A stretch of 64,000 nucleotides of DNA from Chloranthus sessilifolius (taxonomy: Eukaryota; Streptophyta; Magnoliopsida; Chloranthales; Chloranthaceae). The translations under genes and the position numbers were made by a program. Each line of letters opens with the position of its first letter. Position 1 is the first letter of the stretch. The stretch is from positions 14,784,088 to 14,848,087 of the forward strand of contig CM037593.1 of assembly GCA_021018995.1 (NCBI GenBank), in the 5' to 3' direction. A model generated the notes under the pieces. It had not been told where the DNA came from, did not search any database, and worked only from the letters and a program-made list of their open reading frames with translations. Of the stretch, positions 55,935 through 64,000 are shown piece by piece.

Positions 55935-56460
55935 GATTCTCGCGAGGCCAACTTTGGACCACTGCCCTATTTTGAGGTCAAGCGGGGATTCCAAAACGTG
56001 CTGAAACCCTTTAGATTTTTTACCATCTAATTTGAAAAGCCTGAAGTGTTCGACATTATCGAAGAAGCTTGGACCAAGCATGTAAGTAACGAATGGGTGG
56101 GTCAGAGATTAATCAACAAACTCAAAAATGTCAAAAAGGTTCTTTCTAAATGAAATAGAGATGCGTATGGTAACATTTTAGCTTCAAGAGCGACCTTCTC
56201 AACAAAATTGGATCCTTAGATTGGAAGAAGGAAGATGAGCAGCTAACTCTCTTTGGAAGACCGAGGAGAGGTCAAGCTCAAGGATGATCTCGGCCATCTT
56301 CTTGATGTAAGAAAGATATTGAGGCAAGGGATATTTGGGTCAAATGTCTTTGGGATCCTAACACTCGTATTTCAAAATCCAAACCGCAACATCGCGGACC
56401 TATATTGGTAGCGTCGACTAGGAAAGAAGTTAATACGTTGACTAGCAAGACATTGCAAAC
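55935..56460 (+). mobile_element. L1-type LINE fragment, endonuclease end and linker
   Basis: The plus strand encodes LARPTLDHCPIL (SDH box region), FLPSNLKSLKCSTLSKKLGP, RLINKLKNVKKVLS, NRDAYGNILASRATFSTKLD and KEDEQLTLFGRP, then IWVKCLWDPNTRISKSK. This is the end of the endonuclease and the linker before reverse transcriptase. Several frameshifts break it. The element is cut at about 56460 by an LTR fossil and its RT seems to resume at 58230. Confidence 0.7.
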
Positions 56461-56464
56461 ATTT

Positions 56465-57870
56465 TGGTGACCACTTTTCTAGCAGATCCCATAGAGACTG
56501 GTGGCTTCGTCCGTAGCTGTTTTTTGTGGAGCACTTTTCGAGCAGATTCCATTGCCACAGGTGGGTTCATCCGTAGCTGGATGTTCTGCAATTCACCCAA
56601 ATTCTTGACGAGGATTGATATGATCTGGAGAAACCATTCGATGTTGACGGGATTACTGAAGCCATTTGTCACGGGGTCGCACTTCCGCAACCTCGATCCC
56701 GTCGGCACCTAACGACGCTTCGCTAGGTCGACCTACTTCGATACCAATCGCGTAGGGCGCCCTTCGACGCGCTTTCAACCCACCATGGCTTGCTCTCTGC
56801 AACAAGCCAACCCATCTCGCACATCAACTCGATACCACCGCCGAGGATCGAACTCCTCCCAACATGGTCGCCTCTGTTTCACGGCCTACCATTCAGCTCA
56901 CCGTGTCCCTTACGACAAGCTAAACTACACCACCATGCTAAACTTGGCCTACTCAAGCTTCACCCTGCACACTAGTACCTTCGCCCTTTGCCAAGTGCGC
57001 TCAACCGAGTCCCATTTTTGCCTTCGTGCCCATTCGAAGACACGCTCATCCTTAGCCCACATGCTGTCGTGCTCAACTGAGTCCCACGCAGCGCCTTGGT
57101 GTTCTCACGCGAGGTTGCCCAGCCGTATGCACCGCGACAAGTAGTCCGGAGCCATACTTCAACCTCCCTCGGGCTCCACACTCAGACGTCGGCCGACGCC
57201 CCAGCCCACCTAGGGAGACACTTGCGCAACGCAAGGCCCCTGCGAATAGCTCTCTAGCTCCCTTCCCCTATATAAGGGTAAAACAGTCATGTAGCCAGAA
57301 TGGCAGGAGAACCTCAAACCCCTTGGTTTGACATACCGCAACGCCTCATGCATCGCTAGCCCACCTTGGCTATGTCGCGTCTGTGTCGCGACCGTGACGC
57401 TCCGCGTCTCACCCCCATGCGACCATGTCGCGTCCTCGCAGCGCGATCACGTCGCCAGGCCTACTTGGCCCCATGTCGCGTGCCCTCCTGGCACCACATG
57501 TCGTGCCACACGCACCATGCCGCAAGCTCGAGTATTGGCCCCGTCACACATTGCTCAACTCCAGGGTGAAAAGTATAGAATTCCATGGGCCTAACTCAAC
57601 CTGACAAAATAGGCTTGTAATGTGAGGAGTGCCCAAAATATAAGAGCCCAAGATGAGCCAACCCACAACTGATGTGAGACAAATCCAACATGCCCCCGCA
57701 CGTGTTGGCAAGATTGAGCCAAATCACATGGACAAGGTGACATGGGGAGAAAGAATGACTGATTCCATGTAATGTATCCAACATGCCTAACTCAACCTCA
57801 CAAACCCATCTTGAGGATGTCACCTTTTTTACGATGTTCCCTACTTTAATGAGGATCGTCATACTCCTAC
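56465..57870 (-). mobile_element. LTR-retroelement fossil, partial
   Basis: On the minus strand an ATTGGTATCGAAG word at about 56745 resembles the common plant primer-binding site (TGGTATCAGAGC). DNA to its right, up to about 57870, would be the LTR, and includes GGGGGCATGTTGGATTTG and CTCACATC, words shared with the fossil at 37.8 kb. DNA to its left (to 56465) would be the start of the internal region; it carries a 62-bp tandem duplication (56472-56595). No gag-pol domains are present. It is broken and old, nested in a LINE. Family cannot be set. Confidence 0.5.
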
Positions 57871-58229
57871 CCCTGCCCCTCCTCTCCCTTGGTCTACACT
57901 TCAGGATCTTCTAGTTTCTCAACAACAAAAGGGGGTGCTTACTTATGTCTGACGGAGGTGGCTTTGTCCAACCTTAGCAGTGCCTCCTCCAGCATCCTCC
58001 ACAATGGTGACTCAATAAGTCTGGAACAGAAGCAACAACCTCGGTTCGGTCTCCACGGATTGCTTGATAACTCTCAAATGTTATCTATTGTTTTATAAAA
58101 ATTATCTGTTGTAACAATAAGTTGATTATGTAACACTAAATGATATAAATACTGATTGGGTAGGAAAGAGATATTATCCATCTCTTTATCCTCTTTGTCG
58201 TGGGACGTGGCGTATAGAGCCGAACAACG

Positions 58230-59755
58230 TAAATCCTTGAGTCTTCTTAATAAGAAGGAACCGGTTTTATTTTGCGGTGGATTTTGAAAAAGCATATGAG
58301 TACGTGGATTAAGATTTTCTATTCTACCTAATGAGCAAAATGGGAATGGAGTCAAGTAGATTAAATGGATCCAAGGGTGCCTATCTTCGCCTTCCTTTTT
58401 CCTTTGTGTCGGAAGGGCTCAACCAGCTCATTACTAAGGTGGCATCCTCTCAATTTGATTTCTGGCTTCACTCTGAAAAGGGGAGGAATTACGGTGTGTC
58501 CTTTACAATTCACAGACAATGTTCTTATCTTCACCAATGCTACGGAATCAGAACTTTGAAATGTGAAGCTTACTCTTAAGTGTTTCAAAGGCTTTGAATT
58601 GTGTGACAACTACGATAAATCCCACCTCTTGGGATCTGTGCTATGGACACTACTACCCTTGGAGAAGCCGTCATGAATTCGGGTCCAAATGGGGTCAGAT
58701 TCCTTTCTTATATCTTGAAATTCTGGTGGGTCTTGGCATGCTTCAGAAAGAGCTTTGGGATTTATTGAGAAAGTCGAAAGAAAGCTTGCAGGCTGGAAGG
58801 GTTGTCTCCTCTCGTACGTAGGGAAAACTACTCTGGTCAACTCGTTGCTTTCCTCTCTCCCATTGGATTTCATGTCCATGTTTGCCTGTCCTGTTTGGGT
58901 TAGGCATAGACTTGAACAAATTCAACCATGTTTCTTTGGCAGGGGAAGGTGACTCTGAGAAGATGCATCTAGTAGTTGGAAGCAACTCTTCAGACCCAAA
59001 GACATGGGGGGCGCCGGTATCCTCAACCTTAAAGATGTCAATGAAGGTCTGATTACAAAATGTTGGTTGTGTATTGGTAAGGAAAGGATGGTCTATGGCA
59101 CCAAATCCTCACCCAAAAATATGATACCGAGGGCACGGATGGATGATCAAACCAGAATCAAATTCCAGCTTGATCAGCTTCTAGTCTCATGTTTCCAAAT
59201 CCCGTCACAATTTCCTCAAGGCTACTCACATTATCATTGGCAACGACAGAGACACATCTAATCTAGTTTGGCGTGGATGTCAGGAGGTTTGTTGAATGAT
59301 AGATTCCAAGCTTTGTTCTCCCTTATGCTAAGTAGAAATGCTTATGTGGTTGAGGTGGCGAATCGAGATGATAACGTCTCCCTAATTGGAATCTGACTGC
59401 TAATAGGAGATTATACGACACCGAAATTGCTCAAGTGTCCAAACACCTAATGTTACTTGAGGGAGTCTCTACCCGTGACAATAGGCTTGATCGGCTCATT
59501 TTGGCGGTGGCCATTGACGGGGAGTTCAAGGTCAGCAGATTCTACATGAAAATTAACTTCTTCGTCATTCCTTGGAATGGACTTGGCTCAAGGGCAGGTT
59601 TCGTCATAAATAAATTTTCTTGTGGCTGGTGGCTTTCGATAAAGTGCTCACTGATGACCACCTCCAAAATCGTAAGTTTCAACCTTCTAATAAATTCCAC
59701 CTTTGCTAGGGTGATCTTGAAACCATGGACACTTTTTCTGAGTTTGTTCACGAAT
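58230..59755 (+). mobile_element. L1-type LINE fragment, reverse transcriptase to zf-RVT
   Basis: The plus strand encodes KWIQGCLSSPSFFLCVG, SEGLNQLITKVASSQFDFWL, CPLQFTDNVLIFTNATESEL (the FADD box reads FTDN), then FIEKVERKLAGWKGCLLSYV, GKTTLVNSLLSSLPLDFMSM, FACPVWVRHRLEQIQPCFFG, RPKDMGGAGILNLKDVNEGL, NRRLYDTEIAQVSKHL and a worn zf-RVT start near 59700. At least six frameshifts or stops break it. It probably continues the fragment at 55935-56460 across the LTR fossil. Confidence 0.82.
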
Positions 59756-59759
59756 CTCT

Positions 59760-60125
59760 GACCCGCCATCCGTTACTTCATGCTCGGCCCAAGCTTCTCT
59801 GATAACGTCGAACACCTTAGGCTTGTCAAAACAGATGGTAAGAAACAAAGGCTTCAGCTTGCTGTTGGAATCCCTGCTCCACATCAAAATGCAGTTGTTC
59901 CGTTCTTTCCAAATAAGCCAGAGGAGAGCAAAAGGGGATGAAAAACCAGAGCGCCTTCCCATGTTTCTTGAAAAGGGTGGATCTCCAGAGGTGGCATCTC
60001 TGGATTTTCCAATGAATGCCGAAGAGGTTAAAACATCGTGGACCAAACATCAAAGGTGTAGGGACAATGCAGAAGAGTTCTTCTAAATGGAACATAGAGG
60101 TGTATCATGTCACTAAATTTGCACT
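59760..60125 (-). mobile_element. Inverted 3' part of the same type of LINE
   Basis: The minus strand encodes LFGIHWKIQRCHLW, FKKHGKALWFFIPF, PFALLWLIWKERNNCILMWS and FDKPKVFDVIREAWA, the region that normally follows the zf-RVT start at the end of the plus-strand fragment. Its 3' end faces that fragment. The two parts are therefore consecutive in the protein but inverted in the DNA. Confidence 0.7.
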
Positions 60126-60334
60126 CCATGTATTTCTGCAATGGAAATCATAGGGGAAAAGCGATCGGGTTTTGAAACCATGCAATTTTTTTACATAAGT
60201 AAAAGCAAAGCAATTAAGGAAACAAACTAATTAAGAGTTAGAGCTAGCGTACCTGAATTGCTCATTTGATGTCTTTTCAAAGTCAACTTGTTGACAATGT
60301 CTCAAATGCTGAAGTGCGTAGAAGGGATAGAAGG

Positions 60335-60823
60335 GGTTGGGGGGGGGGGGGGGTTGGTTAGGTATAATAGTGGGACAAGAGAGAAGAGGTTTAGATGTAA
60401 TGGAGCGAAAGAAAAGGGGACAATGGGTATGAAGAGAGAGACTACTGGTTAAAGAAATTCCCATGCATTGTGAGACTGAAGTGACATAGACCAAATACAT
60501 GATGTTGCAATTCTAAGTACAGATTATTTTCTTTTTGAGTTATCTTTACTTTTTTTTCTTTCGACACATGAGAAGGAGGGCATGGGGAGTTTAGGTATGA
60601 TAGTGGGACAAGAGAGAAGAGGTTTAGACGCGATGGAATGAAAGAAAAGACCAAAATGGGTATGAAGAGGGAGACTACTGCTTAAAGAAATTCCCATGCA
60701 TTGTGAGACTGAAGTGGCATAGACCAAATATATGATGTTGCAATTCTACGTACAGATTTTTATTTATTATTATTATTTTTTTGAGTTGTCTTTATTTTTA
60801 TCTGACGCATGAGAAAGAGGGCA
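60335..60823. repeat. G-run and 233-bp tandem duplication
   Basis: A run of 15 or more G stands at 60337-60354. Units beginning TTAGGTAT(A/G)ATAGTGGGAC at 60358 and 60591 share AAGAGAGAAGAGGTTTAGA, AAATTCCCATGCATTGTGAG, ATGATGTTGCAATTCTA and GTACAGATT. Identity is high, so the duplication looks recent. Confidence 0.88.
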
Positions 60824-61759
60824 CCTGGCGACGGGGCTGATGATTAAGCCTCAACATAAAGACGAGTCTTCGACTTGAATCTATTCAAATTAAAAGAAAT
60901 ACGGTGAGCCAAATGAACATGTTGTCACATTATCTCACCTTCAAGACCCTTGATCTAGTTCTTGTTGATCTTCGAGATGTATATTCAATTTTAAGGCATA
61001 AGTTGAATCTTTGATTGAAGGGTGGAAATGGAATGAGGTTCACATCACGTTTGGGACATTTGCCAAGGTTTGGTTTGTACACAAGTGAGACTCGGTCGAT
61101 CAATTGACCGAAAAAGAAATTAAGGGTGAAATGGTGGTTAAAGCTTTCAAGACAACACTTCAAGCCTTCCTCTCACGCTCGGGGTCAACTTCGTATCACG
61201 AGTATTTTGTGTGTGCAGTGATGCCGCCATATTTGAGTATTCCTCCGCCATGTGTATGTCCTTCAGGTTCTTATGATGTTTTTTGGTTATAGTTTCCACC
61301 TTTGGGAGTACACACCTATTTTTTATCACTCACCCCGCTTCTATGGCTAGTGTTGGGGGTTTCCAAAAGGCGCACCCCCTTAACACCGGTTGAAACGCAC
61401 ACACGAGTTTTCATAATGTCACGTAGACAGCTCTAAGTTGCGCCGGAGGTATCCCCCTTGTGATACTCAATGATTGAAGCTTATTCCTCGAGACACTGAG
61501 AGGTTAGATTGAAGTGAAAATCTTTGGGCCCGAGTAAGAGGTTGGAAAAGTTGATCGACCGAGCAGGTCATATATGGGCAAGCCTTATTTAGCAAGTATT
61601 TTTGACGGATGCTATGGAGGTGGAGCTATGTCCTTCAACGTTCAGATTTTGGTTTATGCCACAACATTGAGTATACATCTGTTGGTTCGCGAAGAATTTC
61701 GATCAAGTGGCCCATTGGGCTTGAGCATGCAGTCAGAAAAATTCAAAAGAATCACACCT
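60824..61759. other. No gene recognised
   Basis: Nothing supported. Weak open frames at 61104-61292 and 61574-61771 resemble no family. Confidence 0.4.
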
Positions 61760-61882
61760 AATTCCTCCTAATTTGCTTAGGTTACATTGATAATTTTCAA
61801 CCAGCCACCTTTTTTTAAAATAATTCCTCCTAGTTTGCTTAGATTACATTGATAATTTTCATTCAGCCACCTTTTTTTTTAA
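61760..61882. repeat. 62-bp tandem duplication
   Basis: AATTCCTCCTA at 61760 and 61822 opens two near-identical units with TTGCTTAG, TTACATTGATAATTTTCA and CAGCCACCTTTTTTT. Confidence 0.88.
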
Positions 61883-62458
61883 TCAGTTCAACCAAAATGT
61901 TGGGGTTTTAAGATTTTTCTGTTATTTATTTATTTATTTATTTTTTTCGTTTTTCTTTTTTCTGTTTTTTTTTTTTTAATTAATAATTTTTTATGGATTT
62001 TAGAATTTTATGATTTTTTTTGGATTTTTTTTTTATATATAATTTTTTTTTAAAAGAGAGAGAGAGAAACTCAACAACCTAACTAGGACCATAGAAGAAG
62101 ATAATGCAAATGAACCTAAGATGTTAAAAATTCTACAACCACTGAAGGATGACAAGCTAAATGCAAACATAACATGAACATGCAAAAAATAAAAGTTTTT
62201 TATTTTTTATTACTTTTGAATAGGAAAATGTTTGATATGAGGGGGGAAAAGAAAAGAGGTCGGTAAGTTGGAAGAGTAGGTGAGTAGAATAACAGGATAG
62301 GACAAGAGGTTCATGAATTGATTGGTCCTAGATTGATAGAGACACCACTCCACATATGTCCGAGGCCCTGATATTTGTAACAATGTTGGAGAGATTTGCC
62401 TCTTCTGATTGAAATATATAGATTAGGGAAAAAAGAAATGAAGTTGTTTATATACCTT
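61883..62458. other. T-rich DNA downst of the PP2C gene
   Basis: 61906-62050 is a T-rich low-complexity stretch. 62310-62458 probably includes the 3' UTR of the PP2C gene (minus strand); no clear AATAAA was fixed. Confidence 0.5.
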
Positions 62459-63830
62459 TCAACTGCTGATGAATGAAACAATGACTGTGATGTCATCAGG
62501 TTTGCCGCCTTGATGTTGGATTCCGGATTTTTGAGCATTTTTGGAGAATGGAGTTAGGCACTTTGGATCACGTGACTTCATATCTGCAAACTCAACCAAC
62601 TTGGAAGCCACGTTCTGAGGGCTCAAATATTCTTTCATAGCCTTGGTAACAACAGCAGCGATCTCATAATCATGTAAGTTATCGAAGAGGCCATCTGTTC
62701 CCGCCACCACTACATCACCCTCCATCACAGCAAATCGAAACACCTGTGTATATTGAAATCCAAATTAATCAAAAATTAAAATAAGACGTAGTGTTGGAAT
62801 GCATATTAAGGGTGGATGTACTTATTCCTGCAAATGCACTTAGAATCAATATTAGCGCTTCCTTTTAAATATATATATATATATATATATACATATTGTT
62901 CGAACTTACCTGTGCACTAGCGGGTGAGTCGCATGTCCGGCTACTCCCAAGTTGATAGGGGTAGTTAAATGAGTGCTGCTGCACAGGAGATCTGAACACA
63001 ACTCTTGTCTTTCTAACCACCATTAATCCGCTGTCACCTACATTGATGCCTTCGATACTCTGCAACCAGTCAATACTAAGTAATTAATATAAGATTTTCT
63101 TATATATTTATTAATAAATATAAGATTCAAAAGGAAACAACCAAAAGTAAATAAGCATGGATAAACAACTGTACCCAATCGCCTCTGAGTGTAAAGATGC
63201 AAGCTGTCGACCCTCCTCTGGATTTGGTGTTACTGTGGGCTTTCTTTAAAACTCTTCGTAGATCCACCCAACTTCCTTTTGGTTCCTCACCGATTGCTCG
63301 TAAAGAATTGAGCATTAGTTCGCGAGCATAAATTCCAGAGTCAATTCCCTTATTCTTCCACCCACCGACACCATCAGCGACCCCAATGGCGTTCCGTTCA
63401 GCACACGCGAAATGCGAATCTTCCCCCAGACCAGTAGATGATAATGGTTTTGGTAAATACTTTGCTCCATACTCCAATCTTAAGATTTTCCGACCCATGA
63501 TCATCTTCCTGCAAATACATATTGTTCTAACTTAATCAGATGATAAAAAATTCAAAGTTAAGAGGGCTAACTAACTGGATTTCATAACTATCTTCCAGCA
63601 AAACTATAATCTAACTGGATTTCGTTTTGGGTTTACTTCCACCTTTTGCTTTATACTTTAAGTCAAACTAATTTTTTCGAGAATTGAAAGGTAATGAGAT
63701 AGAATACCTCTGTAACGAAAATTCTGAACGGGAGTTTTCTTGGTTTCTTGGTGAAGACGAAAAGAAATAGACTGAGTGATTTAAAAGTTAGTTAACGATT
63801 TTAAGATACCTGAAACACCCCCCTCTTGCG
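62459..63830 (-). CDS. PP2C-type protein phosphatase, intact, three coding exons
   Basis: Coding exons 63504-63175, 63059-62910 and 62743-62459 join in frame (110, 50 and 94 codons) to a 254-residue protein; introns of 115 and 166 bp have GT/AG borders. A 5' UTR intron seems to run from 63707 (donor GTATTC) to 63509 (acceptor TTTGCAG), four bases before the start ATG. All PPM motifs are present: GLGEDSHF (25-32), GVADGVGGW (41-49, metal-binding Asp44), RGGSTA (96-101), GDSG (118-121), AGTDGLFDN (174-182, Asp177) and KPDDITVI (Asp243/244). It should dephosphorylate Ser/Thr with Mn or Mg. The compact form without a regulatory domain resembles the PPTC7-like plant group. No plastid or mitochondrial leader is obvious. 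It is the only complete host gene in the window. Confidence 0.9.
62868..62892. repeat. (TA)n in PP2C intron 2
   Basis: About 12 TA units lie 18 bp beyond the donor of exon 2. No CTGGCTGTTG arm is attached. Confidence 0.85.
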
Positions 63831-63924
63831 TTTTAATTCCACCAGTTGCAGTAGCACGTGCGATGTGAATGGAGGGTGAGTTGGCCAGTTAGTATAATGG
63901 TGTTCTACTCGTTAAAACAATAAG

Positions 63925-64000
63925 ACTGCTTTGAGTCAGATGGGAGATCATTTTTCGTACAAATCGATCACACAATATATCTCGAGACCATGGCCCACCT
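63925..64000 (+). repeat. Dispersed repeat R1, copy at the right edge
   Basis: TGAGTCAGATGGGAGATCAT, ACACAATATATCTCGAGACC and ATGGCCCACC match 41240-41330 (same orientation) and 16236-16322 (inverted). It is cut by the window edge and lies 95 bp upstream of the presumed PP2C 5' leader. Confidence 0.65.

Noticed and set aside
56785-57594. Several His/Arg/Cys-rich plus-strand frames
   Set aside because: This is GC-rich LTR-like DNA of a retroelement fossil; the frames overlap one another on both strands and resemble no protein.

Overview
This is a repeat-dense stretch of a flowering-plant nuclear genome, most likely a non-grass angiosperm. The evidence is spliced genes with GT/AG introns, plant-only families (FAR1/MULE, shaggy-type GSK3, cytokinin dehydrogenase, EDR2-like) and several classes of plant transposon. 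Only one complete host gene is visible: a three-coding-exon PP2C phosphatase at 62.5-63.7 kb on the minus strand. Nearly everything else is a transposable element or a broken piece of a host gene.

0-11.6 kb. The left edge holds a decayed hAT transposase N-terminus. From about 1.2 to 11.5 kb lies a Mutator-like (MULE) neighbourhood: a broken FAR1/MULE/SWIM/zinc-knuckle transposase gene (8.05-10.54 kb), a ULP1-type protease exon (1.49 kb), four copies of an unrecognised small coiled-coil gene starting MAEQPN (2.2, 3.0, 4.6 and 7.0 kb), palindromes built from AAGCG/CGCTT scattered throughout, and a 51-bp tandem array at the right side. ULP1 plus MULE recalls Kaonashi elements. The MAEQPN family is the best candidate for something undescribed.

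11.6-22 kb. A mostly empty stretch holds small elements (two inverted copies of one MITE, each with a perfect 9-bp target duplication, a GATACG-rich MITE and an Au-like SINE). It is followed by a nearly full-length, decayed L1-type LINE on the minus strand whose ORF1 starts with a RanBP2-like zinc finger.

22-40 kb. Pieces of five unrelated host genes (COG1, ketol-acid reductoisomerase, DEAH helicase, MATE transporter, shaggy kinase) lie head to tail on the minus strand within 3.1 kb, each as exons with intron flanks. This layout is typical of Helitron-style capture. A PIF/Harbinger element with a MYB/SANT gene, a transposase and an unusual RNase H1-N-like gene follows. MYB and cytokinin dehydrogenase fragments, repeated (TA)n elements sharing a CTGGCTGTTG arm, and MATE exon 1 lie further right.

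40-62 kb. This part holds LINE and RTE fragments, EDR2-like and POL5 (MYBBP1A) fragments, a 1.67-kb non-autonomous hAT with perfect target duplication, an LTR-retroelement fossil inside a LINE, and several short tandem duplications. The window ends with the PP2C gene and one more copy of a dispersed repeat also seen at 16.2 and 41.3 kb.
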